A program made the translations under genes and the position numbers. From Gemmobacter serpentinus (lineage in GTDB: Bacteria; Pseudomonadota; Alphaproteobacteria; Rhodobacterales; Rhodobacteraceae): 64,000 nt of DNA. This document shows positions 55,140 to 64,000 of this stretch, in pieces (the first letter of the stretch is position 1; the number at the start of each line of letters is the position of its first letter). The stretch covers positions 1-64,000 of the forward strand of contig NZ_WCHR01000027.1 in assembly GCF_008973825.1 (NCBI RefSeq). Direction: 5' to 3'. The notes beneath the pieces were generated by a model that saw nothing but the letters and a program-made list of their open reading frames with translations, ran no database searches and had not been told where the DNA came from.

Positions 55140-56324
55140 TCAGATCAGATCCAGACCGCGTTTCAGATCGGCGATCAGGTCACCCGCGTCTTCCAGCCCG
55201 ACCGACAGCCGGATCAGGCCCGGCGTGATGCCAAGCTGCGCCTTCTGGTCATCGGGCAGGCGCTGATGGGTTGTGGTCGCCGGATGGGTTGCGATGGTCT
55301 TCGCATCGCCAAGGTTGTTGGAGATCTTGATGACCTCCAGCGCGTTGATGACCTTGAAGGCCGCGTCCTTGCCGCCCTTCACCTCGAAGGCGATCATCGT
55401 CCCGCCCGATGCCATCTGTGCCATTGCCAGCCCATGCTGGGCATGGCTTTCCAGCCCCGGATAGATCACCCGGGCCAGCCGCGCATCGCCTTCCAGCGCC
55501 TGCGCCACCTTCAAGGCGCTGTCGGCCATGGCGCGGCAGCGCAGGTCCAGCGTCACCATGCCGTTCAGCATGATCCAGGCCGTGAAGGGGCTCATGGAGC
55601 CGCCGGTATGCTTCATATAGGGTTCAAGCGTCTTGCGGATGAACTCACGGCTGCCGCAGACCACGCCACCAAGCGCGCGGCCCTGCCCGTCGATATGCTT
55701 GGTCGTGGAATAGACCACGACATCGGCCCCCAGATCGACGGCGCGGCTGAAGATCGGCGTCGAGAACACATTGTCCACGATGACCAGCGCACCCGCCTCA
55801 TGGGCGATGGCCGACACGGCAGCGATATCGACCAGTTCCAGCGTCGGGTTCGACATGCTTTCAAAGAACACGGCCTTGGTGACGCCCGGGCGCATCGCGG
55901 CGCGCCAGGCATCCAGATCGGCACCATCGACAAAGGTTACCTCGACACCAAAGCGACCCAGCACATCTTCCAGAACGTAGAGGCATGACCCGAACAGCGC
56001 GCGCGCCGAGACCACATGATCGCCCGCCCGCAACAGCGCGGTCAGCGCGCCGCTGACCGCCGCCATCCCGGATGCGGTGGCAAAGGCATCTTCGCAACCC
56101 TCAAGGGCGGCGATGCGTTCCTCGAACATCCGCGTCGTCGGATTGCCGTAGCGCGCATAGATGAACTCGTCATCCTCGGTCTTTAGGAAACGGGCCTCCG
56201 CCGACTCGGCGGTCGGGTAGACAAACCCTTGTGTCAGGAAGATCGCCTCCGCCATCTCGCCATATTGACTTCTGCGGCTGCCCTCATGCACCAGCTTGGT
56301 GCGCGTCTTCCAAGTGTCGCTCAT
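55140..56324 (-). CDS. metZ: O-succinylhomoserine sulfhydrylase
   Basis: The 394-aa PLP enzyme of the Cys/Met metabolism family has RYGNPTTRMFEERIAALEGC, LFGSCLYVLEDVL, VIVDNVFSTPIFSRAVDLGA and VVYSTTKHIDGQGR, where the Lys binds PLP. It makes homocysteine from O-succinylhomoserine and sulfide. GGAGG is 8 bases before the ATG at 56324. A SAM-II riboswitch and terminator lie upstream, so high S-adenosylmethionine should lower expression, as expected for methionine synthesis. Confidence 0.94.
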   Translation of the reverse strand: MSDTWKTRTKLVHEGSRRSQYGEMAEAIFLTQGFVYPTAESAEARFLKTEDDEFIYARYGNPTTRMFEERIAALEGCEDAFATASGMAAVSGALTALLRAGDHVVSARALFGSCLYVLEDVLGRFGVEVTFVDGADLDAWRAAMRPGVTKAVFFESMSNPTLELVDIAAVSAIAHEAGALVIVDNVFSTPIFSRAVDLGADVVVYSTTKHIDGQGRALGGVVCGSREFIRKTLEPYMKHTGGSMSPFTAWIMLNGMVTLDLRCRAMADSALKVAQALEGDARLARVIYPGLESHAQHGLAMAQMASGGTMIAFEVKGGKDAAFKVINALEVIKISNNLGDAKTIATHPATTTHQRLPDDQKAQLGITPGLIRLSVGLEDAGDLIADLKRGLDLI

Positions 56325-56342
56325 GTCCTGCCTCCGGCAACG

Positions 56343-56372
56343 AAAAAACCCCGAAGACCGGAGGCTTCGGGG
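56343..56372 (-). terminator. Terminator within the metZ leader
   Basis: Read on the minus strand, CCCCGAAG (56372-56365) and CTTCGGGG (56356-56349) pair around loop CCTCCGGT, followed by T6 (56348-56343). It sits between the riboswitch and the metZ start, fitting control by early termination. The loop is complementary to the metZ ribosome site region. Confidence 0.88.
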
Positions 56373-56391
56373 CGCGCGGATCGTCCCTTCA

Positions 56392-56443
56392 CCTTTTAGC
56401 GGTTTGTTTAACGTGGCCCGCAATCCGGTCTCAAAGCGCCACG
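56392..56443 (-). promoter_or_regulatory. SAM-II riboswitch controlling metZ
   Basis: Read on the minus strand, the region begins CGTGG (56443-56439), which pairs with CCACG (56416-56412). Between and after them are TTGAG, TTGC and the conserved GTTAAACAA, then CGCTAAAAGG. These elements match the SAM-II aptamer, a pseudoknot found upstream of met genes in alphaproteobacteria. The structure was not computed. Confidence 0.92.
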
Positions 56444-56532
56444 AATCCCGCCATACGCCCGGCGCGGGCTCAGGTCAACGGGGCCTGCACGATCAAACCG
56501 GCATGAGAGGCGCGCATGCTTCGCTTCCTTTT

Positions 56533-56913
56533 TCACATCTCTGCGGGCGTATCTTGCGAAAACAGGTTGATCCATCCCGCAACCGGACCGCGCCGCCAGG
56601 TCGAAGACACCCACATCCGCGCCATCCGCGCAGCCCCAGGACGCCGGTATTGCGCCAGATAAGTCAGGATCACGACATCGGGTGCCAGCGGGATCATTCG
56701 GATCTCGCTCAGGGCATAGTCGCTGACGGTCGGACCATTGGCCAATTGCCCGCTATGATCGTCGCGTCCGGCATAGCCATCGGGGTAAAGCCCCACGAAA
56801 TCCTCGGCCAGAAGGGCTGTATCCGCGGCCCTGTCGCCCGCGACCAGCGCCTGCCAGACCCTGTGCTCATGCGCCAGCACCTCTTCCAGCATTGATCCCT
56901 GCATCTCTGACAT
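56533..56913 (-). CDS. DUF4440/NTF2-like protein
   Basis: The 126-aa protein has the NTF2-like fold pattern LEEVLAHEHRVWQALVAGDR, then ALLAEDFVGLYPDGYAGRDD and LTYLAQYRRPGA. This is typical of DUF4440 proteins, small ligand-binding or enzyme-like domains of unknown role. The start is at 56913 (MSEMQGSMLEEV) or ATG 56904. It lies upstream of the metZ leader on the same strand and is divergent from the GST gene that begins at 56978. Confidence 0.7.
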   Translation of the reverse strand: MSEMQGSMLEEVLAHEHRVWQALVAGDRAADTALLAEDFVGLYPDGYAGRDDHSGQLANGPTVSDYALSEIRMIPLAPDVVILTYLAQYRRPGAARMARMWVSSTWRRGPVAGWINLFSQDTPAEM

Positions 56914-56977
56914 GGCAGCCCCGCTCTTGCATCCCGCGCGCATTGCCGCATCATGCCCGCAAACACAGGAGAGAGCC

Positions 56978-57676
56978 ATGCCCGCCCCGATCGAGTTGCA
57001 TTACTGGCCCACGCCGAACGGCCACAAGATCACCATCGCGCTTGAGGAACTGGCCCTGCCCTATGAGGTCAGGCTGGTCAACATCGGCAAGGGCGAACAG
57101 TTCGAGCCCGATTTCCTGAAGATCGCGCCGAACAACCGGATGCCCGCGATTGTCGATCCCGATGGGCCGGATGGCGCGCCGATCTCCATCTTTGAAAGCG
57201 GCGCGATCCTGCAATATCTGGCGCGCAAGACTGGCCAGCTTTATGGCGCGTCAGAGCGGGCGCGGGTCGCAACCGACCAATGGCTGATGTGGCAGATGGG
57301 CGGCGTCGGTCCGATGGCCGGTCAGGCGCATCACTTCCTGCGCTACGCCCCGCAGATGGACCCGCCGCAGGTGCTGCCCTATGCGCAGGACCGCTACCGC
57401 CGCGAGGTGGGCCGCCTTTACGGCGTGCTGGACCGCCAATTGCAGGGTCGCGCATTTGTGACCGGCGACAGCCTGACCATCGCCGATATCGCGATCTGGC
57501 CCTGGGTCATGGGATGGGAGGGGCAGCAGCAAAGCCTGGACGACAAGCCCGACCTCAAACGCTGGCTCACCGATCTGGGCAACCGCCCCGCCTTCCAGAA
57601 AGGCCGCGCCGTGGGGGCCGAGGCCCGCGCGCCAGTGATGGACAAACAGGCGATGGAGACGCTGTTCAAGCGGTGA
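56978..57676 (+). CDS. Ure2/YghU-like glutathione S-transferase
   Basis: The 232-aa protein has an N-terminal thioredoxin-like domain (about 3-88, LHYWPTPNGHKITIALEELA with the Asn typical of the nu/Ure2 class, and ISIFESGAILQYLA). The C-terminal helical domain follows (DSLTIADIAIWPWVMGWEGQ). This group reduces disulfides with glutathione. GGAGAG is about 4 bases before the ATG at 56978. It stands upstream of the uracil/xanthine permease gene. Confidence 0.9.
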   Translation: MPAPIELHYWPTPNGHKITIALEELALPYEVRLVNIGKGEQFEPDFLKIAPNNRMPAIVDPDGPDGAPISIFESGAILQYLARKTGQLYGASERARVATDQWLMWQMGGVGPMAGQAHHFLRYAPQMDPPQVLPYAQDRYRREVGRLYGVLDRQLQGRAFVTGDSLTIADIAIWPWVMGWEGQQQSLDDKPDLKRWLTDLGNRPAFQKGRAVGAEARAPVMDKQAMETLFKR

Positions 57677-58081
57677 GAAGCTGCCGGGCGGGGGGCCACA
57701 TCGCCGCCCGCCGCATTCGGCGCAGGTCACGCCAAGGCAGGACCCGCGGATATTGCTGCCGACCTTAAGTCAGACAGCCACGCAGGGCCGCAAAGCCCGG
57801 GCGAATGCGCGGGGGACAGGTCAAGTGATGCCCCGCGAATGTTCCCCCGTGAACGCCTCCGAGACCGGGGGCCAAAGGGCCGATGCAAGAAAGCCGGACT
57901 TGATACAACGAATTTGATGCTACCGATCTGGCGAACTGACGCCCGGTGTTTCGGCATCGCGCCCCGGTCACCGCCCAATTCTTGGGCAAGCCCATGCTGC
58001 AGCCGTTGACGTAACGCCCCTTGGGTCCGGCGCGGGATGGGGGTAAGGCTTTGTCACGCAATCGTTACCCTTGAGGAATCA
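57677..58081. other. Long leader of the uracil/xanthine permease gene
   Basis: No convincing gene lies in these 405 bases. Near the end, GGGTAA (58041-58046) and TTACCC (58065-58070) are inverted repeats just before the GAGGAA ribosome site (58073-58078). A structured leader is possible but I recognise no riboswitch class. Confidence 0.45.
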
Positions 58082-59362
58082 ATGTCCTACTTCCCCACTT
58101 GGCGCCCGGCGACGGGCAGCGTGGTGATGCCCGATGAAAGGCTGCCCGCGGCCCAGTCGGCCACCATGGGTCTGCAACACCTGCTGGCCATGTCCGGCTC
58201 CACCATTGTGGCACCGATCCTGATGGGGTTTGACCCCAATGTGGCGGTGTTCTTCTCGGGCATCGGCACGCTGCTGTTCTTCGTCCTCACCGGCGGGCGG
58301 GTGCCAAGCTATCTTGGCTCGTCCTTCGCCTTCATCGCCGTTGTGCTGGCGGTGATGGGACAAGAGGGCGCGACCATCGGCCATGCGCTTGGCGGCATCA
58401 TTGCCTGCGGCGCGGTCTATGCGCTGATCGGGCTGATCGTGATGCTGGTCGGCGCGAACTGGGTTGAAAAGCTGATGCCGCCGGTCGTGACCGGCACCAT
58501 CGGTGTGGCCATCGGCCTGAACCTTGCGCCCGTTGCGGTGCAGCAACTGAATGCCTTTGGCAATCCGACCGCCGCGCATATCACCATCGCGCTGCTGACA
58601 GTGTTGTTCATGGCGCTGATCTCCTGCTACGGGCCGCAATCCACGCGCCGCGTTTCGGTGCTGCTGGCGCTGGTGCTGGGCTATCTGCTGGTGCTGATCT
58701 GCGGCAATGGCCTTGGCCTCATTCCGGGGATCGACTTTTCCAAGGTTGCGGGGGCGGCCTGGTTCGGCCTGCCGCAATTCCAGAGCCCGGAATTCCACTG
58801 GCCCGCAATGACGCTGATCGCCCCGGTCGCCATCGTGCTGGTTGCGGAAAACCTTGGGCATATCAAGGCGCTCGGCTCGATCACCGGCCAGAACATGGAC
58901 CGCTATATCGGACGCGGCTTCCTGGCCGATGGTCTGGCCACCATGGTGGCGGGATCGGGCGGCGGCACCGGCGTCACCACCTATGCCGAAAATATCGGCG
59001 TGATGGCGATGACCAAGGTCTATTCGACGCTGGTCTTCGTGATTGCGGCCTTTGTCGCGATCCTTCTTGGCCTGTCGCCAAAATTCGGGGCCATGTTGCA
59101 AACCATTCCGGCCCCGGTTCTGGCCGGTCTGTCGGTCTCGGTCTTCGGGCTGATCGCCTCGGCCATGGCGCGGATCTGGGTGGTCAACAAGGTCGACTTC
59201 ACCGATCCGCGCAACCTGTTCACCGTGGGTGTGGCGCTGGTGCTGGGTGCGGGCGACTTCACGCTGAAAATCGGCGATTTCGCCCTTGGCGGTATCGGCA
59301 CCTCCACGCTGGCGGCGCTGATCCTGTATCAGATCCTGGGTATTGGCCGCAAAGCTGCCTGA
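58082..59362 (+). CDS. Uracil/xanthine family permease (NCS2)
   Basis: The 426-aa membrane protein of the nucleobase:cation symporter-2 family has about twelve helices. Signature parts are QHLLAMSGSTIVAPILMGFD, SYLGSSFAFI, LIAPVAIVLVAENLGHIKAL, and AGSGGGTGVTTYAENIGVMA; the motif Glu and Asn in VAENLGH and TYAENIG face the substrate. It is closest in feel to UraA/RutG-type uracil carriers. The start is at ATG 58082, with GAGGAA upstream. Confidence 0.93.
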   Translation: MSYFPTWRPATGSVVMPDERLPAAQSATMGLQHLLAMSGSTIVAPILMGFDPNVAVFFSGIGTLLFFVLTGGRVPSYLGSSFAFIAVVLAVMGQEGATIGHALGGIIACGAVYALIGLIVMLVGANWVEKLMPPVVTGTIGVAIGLNLAPVAVQQLNAFGNPTAAHITIALLTVLFMALISCYGPQSTRRVSVLLALVLGYLLVLICGNGLGLIPGIDFSKVAGAAWFGLPQFQSPEFHWPAMTLIAPVAIVLVAENLGHIKALGSITGQNMDRYIGRGFLADGLATMVAGSGGGTGVTTYAENIGVMAMTKVYSTLVFVIAAFVAILLGLSPKFGAMLQTIPAPVLAGLSVSVFGLIASAMARIWVVNKVDFTDPRNLFTVGVALVLGAGDFTLKIGDFALGGIGTSTLAALILYQILGIGRKAA

Positions 59363-59405
59363 AAACCAAAGCCCTGAGGCCCAGGATTACGCGCAAAAGA
59401 AAACC

Positions 59406-59437
59406 GGCCCCCGCGATAGGCAGGGGCCTGTTTTTTT
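59406..59437 (+). terminator. Intrinsic terminator after the permease gene
   Basis: GGCCCC (59406-59411) and GGGGCC (59423-59428) form the stem, followed by TG and T7 (59431-59437). It lies 43 bases after the stop codon. Confidence 0.75.
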
Positions 59438-59452
59438 CATGACCTCGATGGC

Positions 59453-60058
59453 TCATTCCGCCTTCGGCGTCTCGGCATAGCGCTCCAGCAGCTTGCCTTG
59501 CGTCAGGAAGAACACGAACAGCGCCGCCGTCAGCCCGAAAGTCTTGAAGTTCACCCAGGCCTCGGTCGACATCAGCCGCCAGACCAGCTCATTGGCGACG
59601 GCAAGCCCGGCAAAGAACAGCGCCAGCCGTTTCGTCAGGATCATCCAGCCCTCGTGCCGCATCGGCAATGCCTCATCCATCACGGCAGACAGATAGCTTT
59701 GCCCGCGCAGCAGGCCAAAGCCAAGGATCGCCGCAAAGGCCGCATAAAGCAGCGTGGGCTTCATCTTGATGAACCGCTCATCATTGAGCCAGACCGACAG
59801 ACCGCCCATGACGACCACCAGCACCAGCGTCATCAGCTGCATCCGCGACAGCTTGCCCGTCAGCGCCCAAAGGATGCCGGTGGTGACAAGGATCAGCAGA
59901 ACGAAGGCGGCGGTCGTCACGATGAAGCCGTCATAGCTGGTGCCGCCAAGGGTAAAGGTCTGGTCCTTCAGCCGCCCGAACATCACGAAGAACAGCACGA
60001 CCGGCCCCAGTTCCAGCGCCATCTTCAACAGCGGATTGATCTTCTTTTGCGCCATCAT
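59453..60058 (-). CDS. yciB: YciB/septation protein A family membrane protein
   Basis: The 201-aa inner-membrane protein has about five helices: LELGPVVLFFVMFGRL, FIVTTAAFVLLILVTTGIL, QLMTLVLVVVMGGLSVWLND, and FAGLAVANELVWRLMSTEAW with VNFKTFGLTAALFVFFLTQG. This matches the YciB/IspA family, needed for normal cell division and envelope maintenance in relatives. The start at 60058 overlaps the EamA gene stop (60055-60057), so the two are translationally coupled. Confidence 0.9.
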   Translation of the reverse strand: MMAQKKINPLLKMALELGPVVLFFVMFGRLKDQTFTLGGTSYDGFIVTTAAFVLLILVTTGILWALTGKLSRMQLMTLVLVVVMGGLSVWLNDERFIKMKPTLLYAAFAAILGFGLLRGQSYLSAVMDEALPMRHEGWMILTKRLALFFAGLAVANELVWRLMSTEAWVNFKTFGLTAALFVFFLTQGKLLERYAETPKAE

Positions 60059-60957
60059 CGGCCTCCCCATTCCACAAGAACCGCGCCGCCCGCGATCACG
60101 GCCATCAAGGCCACCTGCATCCGCCCCGAACGTTCCCCCAGCACCAGCCAGCCGATCAGCGCGGCAAAAACGGTCGAGGTCTCGCGCAATACCGCCGCCT
60201 CGCCCACTTTGTCGAGGCGCGTGGCCAGCATGATGCCGCCAAAGCTGGCAAATGCCACCAGCGCACCGATCAGCCCGCGCCGAAGCAGCGGAATGACTCC
60301 GCTGACGCCAAGCCTGCTCCAGCGCCGGTAGGTCAGCGCGGGCATCAGCAGGCTGTCGATCATGAAGAACCAGGCCGGAAAGGTGAAGGGGTCGCTGGAT
60401 TGCCGGATCCCCCAGGCGTCATAGGTCGTGTAAGCCGCAACCATCAGCCCGGTCAGGCCCGCAAGCCCAAGTGCCGTCAGCATCGTGTCGCGCCCGGCCG
60501 TCACATGGGTCAGGTTCCAGGCGGCAAGACCCAGGATCCCGCCCGAGAGGCAAGCGACCCCCAGCCATTGCAGGGGCGCGAAATGCTCGCCAAAGATCAC
60601 CCCCGCCAGCGCCACCGTGACCAGGGGGCCAGTGCCACGCACGACCGGGTAGACCACCGTATAGGCGCCCCGGTCATAGGCGGCGGCCTGCAACAGCTTG
60701 TAGACGGCATGGATCATGAACATGCCCAGAAAGATCGGCCAGAGCCGCGGTTCGGGCCATGGCACGACGAACAGCGCGACAGGGGCCGCAATCAACCCGT
60801 AACTGGCATCGATCGCAGCCCGGCTGAGCCAGGGATCATGTCGCCCCTTTTGCAGCGCCCCAAACAGCGCATGAAGCACCGCCGCGGCCATCGCCAGCCA
60901 GAAGGCCAGATCGTGGCCGGCTGGCGTGCCTTCAAGGGAGAGCAGCCAGTCGCTCAT
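60055..60957 (-). CDS. EamA/DMT family transporter
   Basis: The 300-aa membrane protein has ten likely helices in two halves. Family signs are LWPIFLGMFMIHAVYKLLQA, YPVVRGTGPLVTVALAGVIF and the second-half ETSTVFAALIGWLVLGERSG. It is a probable metabolite exporter of unknown substrate. Its stop codon lies within the start of yciB (ATGA overlap), so yciB is probably translated from the same transcript. The element-like hairpin at 61045-61112 lies upstream of this gene. Confidence 0.87.
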   Translation of the reverse strand: MSDWLLSLEGTPAGHDLAFWLAMAAAVLHALFGALQKGRHDPWLSRAAIDASYGLIAAPVALFVVPWPEPRLWPIFLGMFMIHAVYKLLQAAAYDRGAYTVVYPVVRGTGPLVTVALAGVIFGEHFAPLQWLGVACLSGGILGLAAWNLTHVTAGRDTMLTALGLAGLTGLMVAAYTTYDAWGIRQSSDPFTFPAWFFMIDSLLMPALTYRRWSRLGVSGVIPLLRRGLIGALVAFASFGGIMLATRLDKVGEAAVLRETSTVFAALIGWLVLGERSGRMQVALMAVIAGGAVLVEWGGR

Positions 60958-61044
60958 GCTGGGGGGGCCCCGTATGGCGCGGGTTCAGCGGCCTTGGCAC
61001 GAACGATTTTGGGCCAAAAGGCATCGGATCCGCGGCGGCCAGAT

Positions 61045-61112
61045 CGGGGGGCTATCTGCCCCCCGCGGCCCTGCCGGGCCTCCCCCCGAGGATATTTTTG
61101 GGCAGAATATGG
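61045..61112 (+). repeat. GC hairpin plus GATATTT tail
   Basis: CGGGGGGC (61045-61052) and GCCCCCCG (61058-61065) make a perfect 8-base stem. After 22 bases comes GAGGATATTTTTGGGCAGAA (from 61088), the same type of tail as at 31973 and 43707. It lies between ftsY (which ends at 61167 on the minus strand) and the EamA gene, but points toward ftsY, unlike the other copies. Confidence 0.7.
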
Positions 61113-61166
61113 CACGGGGGTTGGGGCTTTCGGGCGGCGGTGGTTCGGGAGCAGTCCGTCAGGTTG

Positions 61167-62192
<1,026 letters not shown>

Positions 62193-62392
62193 GCGGCCAC
62201 CCGGCGAGAGAGATCCCTTTCCACCTAAGGCCTAAAGGCCCGGGATGGAAGGCCCGCAGGCCCCTTTGGCACAACTGCCTGCGGCAACAGGGGCGTTGCG
62301 TCCCCCGCAGTTTGGCCGATACTGCGACTTATGGCACGGATCCCGCAGCCTGCCGCCCTGTTTTTGCCTCTGTATCCGGTCAAACACCCGTC

Positions 62393-63463
62393 ATGAAGCG
62401 CCCGTTCCGCCGCAGCCTGCCTTTGAAACCGATGCCGCTTTTTGCGGCAGCCGCGATCACGCCGTTGATCCTGCTGGCGGGCGGGGTTTACCTGGGCAGC
62501 GCATGGGTGCTGCCCGGGCTGCTTTATATGGCTGTGCTGACGGCGGCGCTGGATCATCTGATCCGCCTCACCGCCCCCGATGCGCCGGAAGGGGCAGAGT
62601 TCCCGGCGGCGGATGCGCTGCTGGTCGTGATCGGTCTGGGGCATCTGATCGCCTTTCCGCTGGCGGTCTGGGCGATTGCAGGCGACAGCGGGCTGTCGCC
62701 ACTGGCGCGCATTCTGCTGTTCATGGGCTTTGGGCAGTTCTTCGGGCAGGTGTCGAACCCCGCAGCGCATGAGCTGATCCATCGCGGATCGCGCAATCTG
62801 TATCGGCTGGGCGTCGCGGTCTATGTGACGATGCTGAACGGCCATCACGCTTCGGCGCATCGGCTGGTGCATCATCGCCATGTGGCGACCGATCTGGACC
62901 CGAACTCGGCCCGCGCCGGGGAAAATTTCTACCGTTTTTTGCCGCGCGCCTATTTCGGCAGTTTCCGCGCGGGGTTTGGGGCCGAAAACGAGTTGCGCGC
63001 CAGAAAGGCACGCGCGCTGCATCCCTATGTCGCCTATGTCACCGGTCAAGTTTTCTGCCTTGCCCTTGGCGGGCTGCTGGCCGGATGGGCGGGTGCTCTG
63101 GTCTGGCTGGCGCTGGCCGCCTATGCCACCGCGCAATTGATGCTGTCGGATTATGTGCAGCATTACGGGCTGCGCCGCGCCCTTCTACCCAATGGCCGCC
63201 ATGAGCCGGTGAATGACCGGCATAGCTGGAACGCACCGCATTGGTTTTCCTCCGGGGTGATGCTGAATGCGCCGCGCCATTCCGACCATCATGCCCACCC
63301 GAACCGCCCCTACCCCGCCTTGCGCCTGCCGGAACCGGATGATGCGCCCTGGCTGCCATGGTCGCTGCCCGTGGCATCGGCCGTGGCGCTGGTGCCGCCG
63401 CTCTGGCATCGGCGGATGCGGCACCGGCTGGCGAAATGGCTGCCCGAGACGGCAGAGCGGTAG
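62393..63463 (+). CDS. AlkB-type membrane hydroxylase
   Basis: The 356-aa membrane protein of the non-haem di-iron alkane 1-monooxygenase family has several membrane helices and the metal-binding histidine boxes NPAAHELIHRGSRN, RLVHHRHVATDLDP and NAPRHSDHHAHPNRPYPALR, plus DYVQHYGLRR before the third box. It may hydroxylate alkanes or related hydrophobic molecules. Rubredoxin and reductase partners are not in this window. The start is ATG 62393; the frame opens further upstream without similarity. Confidence 0.9.
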   Translation: MKRPFRRSLPLKPMPLFAAAAITPLILLAGGVYLGSAWVLPGLLYMAVLTAALDHLIRLTAPDAPEGAEFPAADALLVVIGLGHLIAFPLAVWAIAGDSGLSPLARILLFMGFGQFFGQVSNPAAHELIHRGSRNLYRLGVAVYVTMLNGHHASAHRLVHHRHVATDLDPNSARAGENFYRFLPRAYFGSFRAGFGAENELRARKARALHPYVAYVTGQVFCLALGGLLAGWAGALVWLALAAYATAQLMLSDYVQHYGLRRALLPNGRHEPVNDRHSWNAPHWFSSGVMLNAPRHSDHHAHPNRPYPALRLPEPDDAPWLPWSLPVASAVALVPPLWHRRMRHRLAKWLPETAER

Positions 63464-63508
63464 CCCCCCGGCCCTTGCGGGGCGCGCGTGAGTTGGGGCC
63501 AGTGCTGG

Positions 63509-63581
63509 ATCACAGGCTCGACAAATCACGGGCTCCACAAATCACGGGCCTCACAGATCACAGCCTGTCGCAGATCACAGG
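63509..63581. repeat. Four tandem 16-17-bp repeats
   Basis: Units lie at 63509-63524, 63525-63540, 63541-63556 and 63557-63573, all starting ATCAC and close to ATCACGGGCTCCACAA, with a partial unit to 63581. They sit between the AlkB-type gene and the RTX gene, and the last unit covers the RTX stop codon. Confidence 0.75.
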
Positions 63582-64000
63582 ATGAAATCGGCGGCGGTCA
63601 GGTTGAGCGCGCGATCGAGCTGGATCACCAGATCCGGGCCGCCATCGCCATCGATATTCACCAGGATCGTGGTCTTGCCATTGCCCTGCTCGGCCCGCAC
63701 CGTGCCCGCGCCATTGCCGACGGCCACGAAATTGAAGGCCTGATCGCCCTTCAGCGAAAGATTGGCGTCGATCTGCGACAGATCGATCCGGTCGCTGCCC
63801 CGGGTGAAATCGGTGATCCGGTCAAAGCCACCGGGCTGATTGGGGCTGTCGCTGGCGCGGGCAAAGACAAAGCGATCCGCCCCCGCCCCCCCGGTCAACA
63901 GATCGGCACCCGCGCCGCCTTCCAGCCGGTCATCGCCCGCACCGCCCTGCAAATCGTCATTCTCGGCCCCGCCGATCAGCAGATCATTGCCCGAGCCGCC
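63575..64000 (-). CDS. RTX-type calcium-binding protein, C-terminal part
   Basis: The frame is open through the right edge of the window, so this is only the C-terminal 141 residues. Repeats of the GGAGDD type are present (LQGGAGDDRLEGGAGADLLT, then GGAGADRFVFARA), followed by the standard tail DRITDFTRGSDRIDLSQIDA and DGDGGPDLVIQLDRALNLTA with ADFIL at the end. RTX proteins bind calcium outside the cell and are usually exported by type I secretion. The N-terminal function is not visible here. Confidence 0.88.
   Translation of the reverse strand, partial: GGSGNDLLIGGAENDDLQGGAGDDRLEGGAGADLLTGGAGADRFVFARASDSPNQPGGFDRITDFTRGSDRIDLSQIDANLSLKGDQAFNFVAVGNGAGTVRAEQGNGKTTILVNIDGDGGPDLVIQLDRALNLTAADFIL

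Noticed and set aside
57727-58061. Two overlapping minus-strand open frames in the permease leader
   Set aside because: Neither has a ribosome site or a domain-like sequence, and they overlap each other in different frames. The stretch is treated as a leader.

Overview
The window looks like chromosomal DNA of an alphaproteobacterium of the Rhodobacteraceae, probably near Paracoccus. The reasons are the high GC content, the strong G/C preference at third codon positions, the glyQ-DUF6446-glyS order, a Hint-domain protein beside ilvC, a SAM-II riboswitch before metZ, and short GC hairpins followed by a GATATTT/GAGTATTT tail. No tRNA, rRNA or CRISPR array was seen. Assignments rest on reading the translated proteins, not on database searches.

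Bases 1-13,500 hold regulatory and stress genes: an ECF sigma/anti-sigma operon led by a small secreted protein, an AraC regulator with an EamA exporter, an alpha/beta hydrolase divergent from a GlxA-type regulator, a glutathione transferase, an MFS exporter, a complete ECF41 module (carboxymuconolactone decarboxylase plus sigma factor with its predicted promoter), and an HxlR regulator divergent from a quinone oxidoreductase with a palindromic operator between them. Bases 13,500-19,200 are accessory: an RHH protein, two unknown coupled genes, a T-rich tract, a methyltransferase with no clear start, and a tyrosine integrase broken by one lost base.

Bases 19,200-49,400 are mostly housekeeping: a DegT aminotransferase, gph, glmU-glmS, an AlkD-like protein, moaA, LysM and rhodanese proteins, a GntR regulator, a pyrimidine nucleotidase, a UbiH-type hydroxylase, two coupled Lrp regulators, a Hint protein, ilvC, the folB-folP-glmM-GT8 operon, a SleB hydrolase, a divergent PPDK-like protein, glyQ-DUF6446-glyS, and a protease-like envelope protein without catalytic residues. 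glmS, glmM and glmU together give the whole route to UDP-GlcNAc. folE2, folB and folP cover three steps of folate synthesis.

Bases 49,400-64,000 hold a TrkH potassium transporter flanked by degenerate repeats, DUF4034-like and DUF1287 proteins, folE2, metZ under a SAM-II riboswitch with a terminator, a DUF4440-like protein, a Ure2-type GST, a uracil/xanthine permease, a YciB protein coupled to an EamA transporter, ftsY, an AlkB-type hydroxylase, and the C-terminus of an RTX protein that runs off the right edge.

No wholly new multi-gene system was convincing. The best leads are the riboswitch whose terminator loop matches the metZ ribosome binding site, the recurring 3'-end element, a patch of foreign codon use inside glyS, the PPDK-like protein with an altered ATP-binding half, and several tandem repeat tracts.
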